In this document: positions 54,746 through 64,000 of the stretch, in pieces
Layout of the letters: every line of letters begins with the position of its first letter
Numbering within the stretch: the first letter of the stretch is position 1
Assembly: GCA_946902985.2 (NCBI GenBank)
Contig: OX336388.2
Location: 373,723,387 to 373,787,386, forward strand
From: Meconema thalassinum
Taxonomy: Eukaryota; Arthropoda; Insecta; Orthoptera; Tettigoniidae
Length of the DNA: 64,000 nucleotides
Direction of reading: 5' to 3'
Position numbers and translations under genes: made by a program
The notes under the pieces: model-generated
What the model saw: only the letters and a program-made list of their open reading frames with translations
What the model was told of the DNA's origin: nothing
Databases searched by the model: none

Positions 54746-55421
54746 ACTTGTTTTAAGGTATTTATTTAATTGTGAGGCATTTAAAGAGTAAGTGAGTGCG
54801 TTTCGCTTACGCATTGGGTTATGCTGAACCTGTAGGTACCCCATATGTGTAGGTTGGTGTTAATGGGACCTCATTTTCGGTACAAAACTGGAATGGGACC
54901 TTAGCAGAATAATATAGGGAGGGATAAGATTAAGATAAGGTCAAAAACTCAGCAATAATTCTAGGTTTGTGCCGTGTCTTTGTGGGGTTTCGCCAGGAAA
55001 CCAAGCTGGCTCATCAGCGGGCTCTTGGTGTCCACGCCCGGACCCTCTGGACTCCTGTGGGACATGTCTTGTCATGATAGAAACAAGCCTTAAAGAAAAC
55101 TAATCAGTTAGCACATCACACGAAATAAAATAAAATAAAATAATAAAGAAAAGCACGTATAACACACCTCGAGTCAGATGGTCAGCCCCGCTGCAACATG
55201 CAAGTGCTAGTTGGCATTTTGTTTCAGCATTCGTTCTTAGACGTTGCGTGTGCTCTGAAAACGATTATTCATATGACGAATTCGGAGGCGATCCTGAAGT
55301 AGATTGCAGATGTTACAAAAATGAAAGGCGACAGTAGCTGTACAAGTCATTAGCATAAAGACATGCGAACTGCAAATGTATGAATGCTGCGGAGCAGCAC
55401 GGTTCTTGTAGTATATTATTA
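54746..55421. other. Sequence around the hammerhead; no gene recognised
   Basis: No protein frame of note. An (AAAAT)n stretch lies at 55121-55145. I looked for a second hammerhead or direct repeats that would make a retrozyme-like unit and saw none in this interval, so the host element is unknown. Confidence 0.5.
54985..55045 (-). ncRNA. Hammerhead ribozyme, type III topology (61 nt)
   Basis: Minus strand, 5' to 3': stem III strand GGGT, cleavage base C (GTC), stem I CGGGC, 13-nt loop GTGGACACCAAGA, GCCCG, core CTGATGA, stem II GCCAG, 9-nt loop CTTGGTTTC, CTGGC, core GAA, stem III strand ACCC. All invariant hammerhead positions are present, including the G-C pair closing stem II and the A-U pair of stem III. 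Loop I (ACCAAG) and loop II (CTTGGT) are complementary, as expected for a stabilising tertiary contact. Predicted cleavage between 55041 and 55040. Helix III is open-ended, hence type III. Activity and transcription are inferred. Confidence 0.85.
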
Positions 55422-56749
55422 TAAGGTGCGTTCAAAAGGTAACGAGCCGGAGGCTGGAATGCGTAAACCGGTGACGACATCGGCTAATCGTGGCGTGTGT
55501 AACGAGGTGTGGTTCCAACCAGAGCGTGGAAGGGCACAGCCCGTCGCTAGAGGGCACGCGTGCACGTCACGTGACGATACAAAGCGAGCAGCAGCATGCA
55601 TCAATCGTCCTACGCTGCCAGTCGCATAGCAAACAGAGACATGGAGGCGTCAACAGAAGAGCAAAGAGGTGTTGTTCGGTTTCTGACAGCGGAAGGAGCA
55701 GAGGGAACGAACATTCATCGCCGAATGTCACAAGTGTACGGCGAATACTGCATGTCCCTTGCAATGGTCAAGGCGTGGCACAAGCGCTTCAGGGAAGGAC
55801 GGGTGTCATTAGCCGATGATGCCCGGTCTGGGGCACCCCACTGCATTAGCGATGACAACGTCCAGCTGGTTATGCACTCATTACCCAGGACCGTCGAGTG
55901 ACAGTGAACGCCATAGCCGCCGTGGTCGGATTGAGGATCGGAAGTGTGCACACCATCATGAAGGAACGACTGCACTTGCGCAAAGTGTGTGCCCAATGGG
56001 TGCCCCACAGTCTTCAACCACACCAGGAAGCATGTCGAATGGCCCACTGTCTTGGTCATCTGCAGCGCTATGCGAGGGAAGGGAATGGGTTCCTGGCACG
56101 GGTGGTGGCTGGAGATGAGTCATGGTTTCATCACTTCGAACCAGAATCCAAACGACAAAGCCTCCAGTGGAAGCATCCAGAGTCACCACCGCCCAAAAAA
56201 GGCAAGGCCATCCACACGAGTGCAGGAAAGGTAATGCTGACGTTCTTCTTTGACCAAGATGGCCCCCTTCTGATACACTTCATGCCGCACGGGACAACAG
56301 TGAATGCCCAGCGTTACTCGCAAACCTTGACCACCCTTCGCCAAGCGATCAAAACAAAACGACCAGGCAATCTCACCCGTGGGGTCATTCTGCTCCACGA
56401 CAATGCACGACCTCATACGGCCAACACAGTCGTGGCACTCCGGCAGAAATTCAAATGGGAGGTTCTCTGCCACCCTCCATACAGTCCAGACCTCTCTCCC
56501 TGCGAATACGCCATGTTTGGTCCCTTGAAAAGGGCTCTGCGGGGCCAACGATTCACCTCGGACGCCGACGTCCAGCTGTACGTGCGGAACTGGTTCACAT
56601 CGCAGCCCAGGGAATTTTATGAGACAGCCATTCACCGCCTCGTGTCACAGTGGGACAAGTGCCTCAACAGCCAGAGCCAATACTTCTAACATACAAGTAC
56701 TGGTTTCGGTAATTATGCCTGCGGCTCGTTACTTTTTTAACCCACCTTA
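55422..56749 (+). mobile_element. Mariner, full length (copy M2)
   Basis: 1328 bp, TIRs TAAGGTGCGTTCAAAAGGTA and its inverse, TA at 55420-55421 and 56750-56751. Parent-length relative of the deleted copy at 2.35 kb; the two share terminal and coding sequence closely. Confidence 0.93.
55596..56689 (+). pseudogene. Mariner transposase, one frameshift and a D-to-E catalytic change
   Basis: N-terminal HTH part (STEEQRGVVRFLTAEG ... VKAWHKRFREGRVSLADDA) runs to a lost base near 55870 (GGTTATGC against GGTTGATGC in M1). The second frame reads GDESWFHHFEPESK (first Asp), LLHDNARPHTANTV (second Asp) and YSPDLSPCEYAMF. I count 34 residues between the second Asp and the third position, giving the mariner D34 spacing. 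The third residue is Glu (GAA) where M1 has Asp (GAT). Ends SQSQYF. Confidence 0.9.
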
Positions 56750-56751
56750 TA

Positions 56752-57129
56752 TTTCGAGTGTTGGAGAAAAGGGACTGTAACTACGCCTACTGTATTTGCA
56801 GTGATCCGTTGATCTGTGGCTATAGCATGGACGGCAAAAACAAATGCTGGTTATAAATATAAGAGAGGCGGGATGTAGGAAGTTACGAGAACTGACAGCG
56901 GAAGGTCATATAGCCAGTATAGGTCGTGGCTGTGAGCCAGCAATATAAAGGAGGAGACCGAGGTTATTTGGATTAATAACAAATGGAACTCCTCTCAGCT
57001 TTTCCTATCTTCGTTCCATTAACAAAAGACCGTCAGTCAAAAGCGTGCAAGTCAAGTAAGAACACCAATCACCATAGCCGAGCGGGATAAGAGACACACC
57101 ACGACTGGTATGAAGTAGTTGTAGATTTA
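56752..57129. other. No gene recognised
   Basis: Unassigned sequence between the mariner and SINE-G. No motif seen. Confidence 0.45.
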
Positions 57130-57290
57130 TTTAGGAGCCTTGCGACATTATGGTCTCGTAGCCCCGTGTACTTGGGTGTGTATGTTGCCTGAGAGCCTGT
57201 GTCTTTGTGATGGCTGCACCAGTGATTGGGGTTAGAATTTGGGTAGGAAGCGGCCATGGCTTTACTTTAGGAACCATCCCAGCAGTGTTC
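57130..57290 (-). mobile_element. SINE-G 3' fragment
   Basis: Minus orientation tail type 2: TTGCGACATTATGGTCTCGT, GTAGCCCCGTGTACTTGGG, then GGGTAGGAAGCGGCCATGGC. Head absent. Confidence 0.7.
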
Positions 57291-57501
57291 TGGTGCAGAA
57301 TTGCGAGCTGCTTATAAATTGCAGTCATGGGGACTAATTAGTGCAAAACGATTTCTTAGGCCCCTTAAAACAGTTATCATCATGACAATAGTATTCCTCT
57401 GTATAAGGGCGATGGTGTTGGTGCAGTATACTGAGGTTGTTGGTGCTTTCCGATCCTTATCCTTGAGCGCTCCAGTTCTGCAGTAGTATTCATTATCATC
57501 C

Positions 57502-58968
57502 ATAAACAAGACGTTCCGTGACGAACTAAAGAGCCTACTTTTCTTAAAATTTAAGATTCATGCCAATGATTAATCGATATGGATCTATCTAGAATAATGA
57601 CGAAATTAAGTTGGTAATATCGAAATTTCTAATTAGTTCGAAATACTGTATACCTGGCATAATGTAACCTAATAGAGCACTACAGTTGGCAGCCCTGGTG
57701 ACTGAATATATTCTTAGTTCCATCTCTTAAGGTACAGAATACAAAATTTGGTTGGAGTCCAATGAATAGCATGGACGTTACATGCAGTTAAACATTGGAT
57801 CGAACAGCGCGCGTAAAATCATGTTGGCAACAGTGCCATGCATGTATTGGTCAGAAATAATCTGAAATAATATGATCTATTGTTGTGCCAATTTTGAATG
57901 AAATCCATTAGTTAGTATAGAAGTTACATGCATTTTAAAATTGGACCTATCAGCAGGCTTAGAATCATGTTGGCAGCACTGACGTATATTAGTTACTCCA
58001 AAGTAATCTAGAATGCCAGGTACTATACGTGTGCAAAGTTTAGAGCTATTGGCTTGCATTCTTTCTGATATATTGATATTAGGGTAACAAAAATAGAGAC
58101 AGCATTTATTAACAGTTGGCAGCCCTGGTTGCTCTTAGGAATACGCATAGTCATAGCTGTTATGGTACACATAGCACATTCGAAATTTGGTTGAAATCCA
58201 AATGATAGTATGGAAGTTACATATATTTAAAGTTGGACCTCTCAGCAGGCTTAGAATCATGTTGGTAGCACTGACGTATATAAGTTACTCCAAATTAATA
58301 TAGAATGTCATGTACTAGACGTGTGCATAGTTTAAAGCTGTCGGCTTGCATACTTTCTCATATATATTGGTATTTGGATAATAGAAATTAAGTGCTTTTT
58401 TTAACAGTTGGCAGCACTGGTGGTTCATAAGACTACGTTCAGTCATATCTGGTTATGTACATATACAACATACGAAATTTGGTTGAATTCCAATTGATAG
58501 TGTAGAAGTTATATGCATTTAAATATTGGACCTATCAGTAGGCTTATAATCATTTTGGCAACACTGCCATGTATGGCCTTCTGGAAATTAAACTGCAATA
58601 TTATTATCTATATGTGTGCCGATTTTGAAATAGCTCCCATTCATACCTTCCAAGATATCCAACATGGAGCTCAAATTTCAATTGCGATTTTTCAGCAGTT
58701 GGTAGCACTGACATCATTTTCAAATATGGCCGTGAGATATTCCTATTACTCCTACCAAATTTTATTTCGATTGCTCCAGCCGTTTAGGAGTTGATAGGGG
58801 GGGGGGGCACACACACAGCCAGACAGACAGACAGACAGAAGGACAGACAGACAGACAGACATTTTCCCGGATCGTTCTAATAAGACTACTTTTTCCTCAT
58901 TTTTGCAAAATGTGAAAAGTTGGCTAAAAAATAAGTCCACCGGGCGAAGCCGGGCACTACTGCTAGCG
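57502..58968 (+). repeat. L repeat (L2), four internal modules
   Basis: GTTCCGTGACGAACTAAAGA start and four modules beginning near 57748, 57888, 58183 and 58470, each with a GAAATCCA.T..TAGTATGGA phrase and TTGG.AGCACTGACGTATA. A GACA tract, TTTTTGCAAAATGTGAAAAG and a final GGGCGAAGCCGGGCACTACT-GCTAG follow. L1 lacks one module of about 290 bp and the final end. Confidence 0.8.
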
Positions 58969-59061
58969 AAGGGATAAATGCTAAGTTAAAAACGAACACG
59001 TTAGATGACGTCGTTTGTTCGAGTCGACAAAAGATAGTGGGGTCATGTTGTGATTATGTTG

Positions 59062-59458
59062 ATTATTTAGGGGCTTAACGACATCGTGGCAATGTAGCCT
59101 CGTATACTTGGGTGTGTGTGGAGTTTGTCTGATAACCTGTTTCACACTGCTGTCTGTACTAGTTCGTGTATTTTTAATTGAGGTACGACTTGGGTAGGAA
59201 GCGACCGGGGCCTTAAGTTAGGAACCATCACGGCATTTGCCTGGAGTAGAAGCGGTAAACCACGGAAAACCACTTCCAGGATGGCTTAAGTAGGAATCGA
59301 ACCCGTCTCTTCTCAGTTTTGCCTCACGAGGCTGAATGTGAGCGTATCCCGTTCCAGCCCTCACACCAGAATTGAATTTCTTGGCAGAGCCGGAAAACGA
59401 ACCCATGCCTCCGCGGTGACAGCCAAGCATGCTAGCCACTACGCAACAAGGCGGACTC
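59062..59458 (-). mobile_element. SINE-G, complete
   Basis: Minus strand: head TTGCGTAGTGGCTAGCATG (A box), GGGTTCGTTTTCC (diverged B box), CTCTGCCAAGAAATTCAA, the shared TGGTTTTCCGTGGTTTACCG centre, CCTTAAG-containing block and tail type 2 ending AGCCCCTAAATAATC. Best reference copy of SINE-G here. Confidence 0.85.
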
Positions 59459-59893
59459 TTGTCATGTAAATGGGGGAAGAGGAATTACCTAAGAGGTCAA
59501 TGATGATGATGATGATGATGATTGTTGTTGTTTTAAGGTGCCTAACATCTAGGTTATCGGCCACTAATGGTCTGGGTGATAGCGAAAATGACAATGAAGT
59601 GGAAACCAGAACGAAAATTAAGTGAGAAGGAAAATACCTTACTTACAAAAAGGAACTCAGATTGAAACTACTCACAACATGGAGAGCGCTAATACTTACA
59701 AAAGGAATTTAGAACGAAAATACTCACAAAAAGAATTAGATTGAAAAATACGCACAAAGTGTAGGTTAGGTTCAAAATAAGTACAAAATGCAATTGGGGT
59801 TCAAACTACTTCCAAATGCAAATGAGAATGAAAAGACGTACAAAAAGCAATTGGGGTCTAAAATACTTACAAAATGCAATTGAAAATGAAAAT

Positions 59894-60220
59894 GAAAATC
59901 CACAGCCTGCTTCCAGTCTCCGACCGGGTCAGGAATGGAATGAATGAAGCCCCCATCTAGCGGCGAGGATATGAACTGTGCCGGCTGCCGAGGCCTGACG
60001 CACTCCTCTGGGGCAATGATTAAATGAATGACAGATGAAATGAAATGATAGTGGAGAGTGTTGCTGGAATGAAATTTTGACAGGGAAAACCGGAGTACCC
60101 GGAGAAAAACCTGTCTGCCTCCGTTTTGTCCAGCACAGATCTCACATGGAGTGACCGGGATTTGAACCACGGACCCAGCGGTGAGAGGCCGACGTGCTGC
60201 CGCCTAAGCCACGGAGGCTT
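59894..60220 (-). mobile_element. SINE-E, 13-bp TSD, inside the J2 array
   Basis: TGAAAATGAAAAT at 59881-59893 and 60221-60233. 327 bp. Same structure as the 30.3-kb copy. Confidence 0.9.
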
Positions 60221-60596
60221 TGAAAATGAAAATACACAATGCAATTTAGATTGAAAAAAGTCCTCTCGGCACGCCGGAAGGCGGAGGTAGATTTCACCGG
60301 ACAAACTTGGGGATAGGCGAAAATAGGCAGAATATGCAGGTTTTCGTAGAAGGATCAGACCTCATTTATTGCGAGAAGGTATTTTATAATTGGAGCTTAA
60401 TTAACTTTGTTTTTCGTCATTTTATGCTTATTTTAAACATTTTATTGTCTTATGGGAACGGTAACCTTCTTGTCATTTGGGGTCCATTTTTATACTTGTG
60501 GTCACACTGTCCTTATGCAAGGTTTCGACACTGATGTGTAACTATGTAACGGTCAGTTACTTCTTCACGCAAAATTATATCTCCCGCAGAGATTTT

Positions 60597-60955
60597 GGTT
60601 GGTTCCTCAGTTTAGGGGCTGCGACAACGTGGTCATGTAACCCCGTGTACTTAGGGATGGCTGTATTAGTCTGTAATTCAGGTAAGGACTGCAGACGGTC
60701 AATTTCAAGCAGTAGTTCCTAATGTTCCTACCAGGTACTACCGTCAACGACACCTACCTGTGAACTTGGCTACTAGATGCCACCGCAACCAGCAACTCGC
60801 AACGAACGTTGGAACTTCCCCTCCAATGGAAAGCATACTGAGGGATTTTTAGCGCTCTTAGAAAATCCGACGACTTCGGCCGGCTTTGAACTCGCGACCT
60901 TGGGCATAGACATTCAGCATGCTTGCTACCAGTTACGTCACCGATGCCGCTTCAC
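60597..60955 (-). mobile_element. SINE-A with tail type 2, internally deleted (unit 1)
   Basis: Lacks the segment between AACGTTGGAACTT and CCCCTCC.AAGGAAAGCA that other copies have; the unit 2 copy has the same deletion, so the deletion predates the duplication. Confidence 0.8.
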
Positions 60956-61713
60956 ACTTAGTCAGATGGAATTCTGAATCTGATCTCTTGGAAGTGCGTT
61001 ATCTTGGCAACGTCTGATGGCTCATCCCTCATCAATTTAGTAGTGTTGCCATGGCAACCACTGATAGCTCTTGGCATTTTCTTATAATTCCGAAATTATT
61101 TTTCTCATCCCTTGGCATAATAGTGGGTCATATCAAAAATTCCTTCAGACAAAATTTTAGGTAATTATTAGGGGCATATTGTCCATTTCGTACGGTTTTG
61201 ATATTGTGCCTATTAAGAGAGATATGATTAATGTTTCCCGAAAAACCCACTTTTTCCCACCCCTTTGGTCAATGGTTGGTGATATAAACAAACTCTTCAA
61301 ACATAAATTTTTGGGCTTTATCCGACACATAGTATGAACGTTGAACGGATTCGATATTTCACATATTAAGAGAGTTATAGCAATATTTCACTTTTTCGAA
61401 GAAAAAAAAGCCCCCCATTTTCACCCCCTTCTACCGATTTAGCCCAGTAACGAACTCGACCGAGATTTTATAGGTATACATATTCGCTAAAAAATTCAAA
61501 GTGATTGGTGCAAAATTACGGCAGTTATCGTGTCCACAAGAAACTGATATACATATAATATATGAAGCATACATACATAAATTATATATAAACTTTTGAA
61601 CTGACGGTGGTTTTGGTGTCTGGGGGATGTGAAACGCGAAGATATGTCGAAATTTTCCGGAAGTCGAAACATGATACCCATTGCAATGTTTAGCTTCCTA
61701 ACGAAATCTACCT

Positions 61714-62106
61714 CTGGTTGGTTCCTCAGTTTAGGGGCTGCGACAACGCAGTCATCTAACCCCGTGTACTTTGGGTGAGTGTAGAATCTGTCTGATAAAC
61801 GGTGTGAATTGTAATGGCTGTATTAGTCTGTAATTCAGGTAAGGACTGCAGACGGTCAATTTCAAGCAGTAGTTCCTAATGTTGCTACCAGGTACTACCG
61901 TCAATGACACCTAGCTGTGAACTTGGCTACTAGATGCCACCCCAACCAGCAACTCGTAACGAACGTTGGAACTTCCCCTCCAAAGGAAAGCATACTGAGA
62001 GATTTTAGCGCTATTAGAAAATCCGACGACTTCGGCCGGCTTTGAAACCGCGACCTTGGGCATAGACATTCTGCATGCTACCAGTTACGTCACCGAAGCC
62101 GCTTCC
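61714..62106 (-). mobile_element. SINE-A with tail type 2, internally deleted (unit 2)
   Basis: Same deletion as the unit 1 copy. It keeps GTGTACTTTGGGTGAGTGTA and CTGATAAACGGTGTGAATTG, which unit 1 has lost. Confidence 0.8.
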
Positions 62107-62120
62107 CACTTAGTCAGATG

Positions 62121-62431
62121 TCAAAGTCAACCCCTGGCACCATCCAGCCCATGACGGGCTAAGGCCGACCAAGCGACTGCTGCCCAGCCATTTGGCATGC
62201 AGATATTGGGGTGACGCGTGATCAGCGCGTCGGGTCCCCTCGGCCGTTAATCTTGGTATTCGTGATCGGGGTGCTGTCTCACTGTCAGACAGCTACTCAA
62301 TTGTCCTCACGAGGCTGAGTGCACCTCGTTCCAACCCTCACGTCAGTTTTAAAATCCCTGACGGAGCCGGGGATCGAACCCGGGGCCTCCGGGTGAGAGG
62401 CAGGCGCGCTACCCCAACACCACGGGGCCGG
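62121..62431 (-). mobile_element. SINE-F, perfect 12-bp TSD
   Basis: CTTAGTCAGATG at 62109-62120 and 62432-62443. Minus-strand head GGCCCCGTGGTGTTGGGGTA (A box) and CCGGGTTCGATCCCCGG (B box), a central part with GAGGGTTGGAACGAGGTGCA and CAGCCTCGTGAGGAC, and a 3' end GGGGTTGACTTTGA without poly(A). Inserted in unit 2 only, so after the duplication. Confidence 0.92.
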
Positions 62432-63008
62432 CTTAGTCAGATGGAAATACTGAATCTGATCTCGTGCAAGTGTGTTGTCATGGCAACGGCTCATCCATCA
62501 TCAATTTAAAAGCGTTGTTATGGTAACCTCTGATGGCAATTGGCATTTTTTAAAATTCCGAAATCATTTTTCTCATCCCTTGGCGTAATGGTGGGTCATA
62601 TCAAAAATTCTTTCAGACAAAAGTTTTAGGTAATTATTAGGGGAATATTTTCCATTTTGTACGGTTTTGATATTGTGCCTATTAAGAGAGATATGATTAA
62701 TGTTTCCCGAAAAACCCACTTTTTTCCACCCCTTTGGTCAATGGTTGGTGCTATCAAAAACCTTATTGGACATACATTTTTGGCACTTATCCGACACATA
62801 TTATGAACTTTGAATGGATTCTATATTTCACGTATTAAGAGAGTTATAGCGAAATTTCACTTTTCCGAAAAAAAGCCCCCCATTTTTACCCCCTTCGACT
62901 GATTTTGCCCATTAACGAACTCGACCGAGATTTTATAGGGATACATGTTATGTAAAAATTTCAAAGTGATTGGTGCAAAATTACGGCAGTTATCGTGTCC
63001 ACAAGAAA

Positions 63009-63010
<2 letters not shown>

Positions 63011-63066
<56 letters not shown>

Positions 63067-63086
63067 TAGATAGATAGATAGATACA
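63011..63086 (+). repeat. (TA)n-(GATA)n microsatellite
   Basis: About 50 bp of TA followed by GATA repeats. The corresponding place in unit 1 (61551) has only a short TATACATATAATATAT, so the expansion followed the duplication. Confidence 0.92.
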
Positions 63087-64000
63087 TATATACATAAATT
63101 ATATATAAACTTTTGAACTGACGGTGGTTTTGGGGTCTGGGGGATGTGAAACGCGAAGATATGTCGAAATTTTCCGGAAGTCGAAACATGGGACCCATTG
63201 CAATAGTTAGCTTTCTAATGAAATCTACCTAAAACGTGCATTTCAGATTCCAAATAATCACAAAGTGCAATTGAAATTGAAAATTCACGGTAGATTCAAA
63301 CTACTCAATTGGATGGGCAATACTTACAAAATGCAATTTAGATTGAAAATACTTGCAAAAAGCGGTTTTGGTTGAAAATATAAAATGCAATTGAAATTTA
63401 AAATACTCACAAAAGTCCCAGCACCTATATTGAAAGACTTACTAAAAAGCAATTTAGATTGCCAATCCTTACAAAATGCAATTGAGGTTGAAAACACTCG
63501 CAAATTGCAATTTGCTGTAGATCGAAAAGACTTACAAAATGCAACTTACACTGTAAACGCCTACAAAATGGAGTGTAGATGCAAAACAATCGCTAAATGG
63601 AATTAACAAAAAACAGTGCGGGAATCTTAAAGAGAAAAGGAAATATAATGAAAAGAAAACAAGAGGTCTGACCCGCGAAGAAGGAGGGATCTGGAAAGAA
63701 GAGACAAGGGCCAATTAAGGCGGGAAAGTGAAAGGCTCCCTAGGCCTCGGATACCCTAATACCGTCGGGGTCAGAAAAGAACTAGAGTTGACCAAGGGAG
63801 GTCGACAGGAAAGAAGACGGAGAGGAGCCCGGACTCAGCTGGGGTCCCGTGGTCGCCAACCCACGTACAACTAGATGTGAGCCCCTGGGGGAAAGAGGTC
63901 AATGAGCTCCACTATAGAGGGTAAGAGAAGCAGAAGTAGGCCTAGGAGGTAATGGTTAAATTCAATGCCCAATGATTTCTAAATGAGAGGTGTAGAAGCA

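Larger units (their letters stand above)
60597..63231 (+). repeat. Tandem duplication: unit 1 60597-61713, unit 2 61714-63231
   Basis: Each unit starts with a minus-strand SINE-A of tail type 2 (GGTTGGTTCCTCAGTTTAGG), followed by about 750 bp of unassigned repeat (TTCCGAAAT.ATTTTTCTCA, CGTACGGTTTTGATATTGTG, AACTGATATA) ending GAAATCTACCT. Unit 2 is longer because of a SINE-F insertion and a TA/GATA expansion. Confidence 0.85.
59531..63895 (+). repeat. J repeat (J2), expanded, with 30-bp tandem array and nested insertions
   Basis: J start TTTTAAGGTGCCTAACATCT at 59531 and J end GGCCTCGGATACCCTAATAC to GAGCCCCTGGGGG at 63750-63892 match J1. Between them is a degenerate array of about 30-bp units (CTTACAAAATGCAATT plus a G/A-rich half) at 59640-59893, 60234-60257 and 63240-63610. 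It is interrupted by SINE-E and by the 60.26-63.23-kb insertion block. No coding sequence. Confidence 0.6.

Overview
This window is eukaryotic and looks like intergenic DNA from a large, repeat-rich insect genome. The evidence is several families of tRNA-derived SINEs with 11-13 bp target-site duplications (TSDs), mariner and Tigger transposons with TA duplications, 5'-truncated LINEs, a solo LTR, microsatellites and a long minisatellite. There is no operon structure and no convincing host gene. Repeat density and SINE style suggest a polyneopteran (cricket, katydid or stick-insect type), but this is an inference from general style only. All protein homologies are from memory of families; no search was run.

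For reference the repeats are given working names. SINE-A: head 'CTTCGGTGGCGTAG', with tail type 1 ending GCCATACGATAAATAAATA or tail type 2 ending in the GGGGCTACATGACC/ACCAACCAACC block. SINE-C: head 'CGACAGCGGTAGCTAA'. SINE-D: head 'CCACGGTGGGTGAGTGG'. SINE-E: head 'CCTCCGTGGCTTAGG'. SINE-F: head 'GGCCCCGTGGTGTTGGGG'. SINE-G/H: 'CTCTGCCA..AAATT' body. F: a roughly 480-bp fold-back element. L, R and J: long dispersed repeats of unknown class.

Layout. 0-10 kb: LINE remnants, a deleted mariner nested in a SINE, a fold-back element and a SINE-H with a clean TSD. 10-17 kb: SINEs, fold-back copies and a 1.85-kb TIR transposon that landed in the first bases of a fold-back copy. 18.1-19.6 kb: exactly 36 units of a 42-bp minisatellite. 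21-25 kb: a J repeat, a fold-back copy split by a solo LTR, another fold-back and a SINE-A. 25.3-27.8 kb: two related mariner-like remnants; the second is split by a 991-bp element with a 3-bp TTA duplication. 28-36.7 kb: SINEs, a Tigger/pogo remnant, L and R repeats and a nearly intact DD41D-type mariner broken by one stop codon. 37-41.5 kb: a dense SINE nest, including one SINE hit by a SINE, a LINE and a hAT-like element. 41.7-46 kb: LINE 3' ends. 46-50.5 kb: SINEs and a LINE C-terminus. 51.2-54.1 kb: a decayed multicopy TE-type gene split by a LINE. 55 kb: a complete hammerhead ribozyme fold on the minus strand, next to a full-length mariner. 57-64 kb: an L repeat, SINEs and a 4.4-kb J repeat containing a 30-bp tandem array, nested SINEs and a local tandem duplication.

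The most notable item is the 61-nt hammerhead at 54985-55045 (minus). It has every conserved core base, three helices and complementary loops I and II. Its helix III is open (type III), an arrangement I associate mainly with plant and viroid-like RNAs rather than insects.
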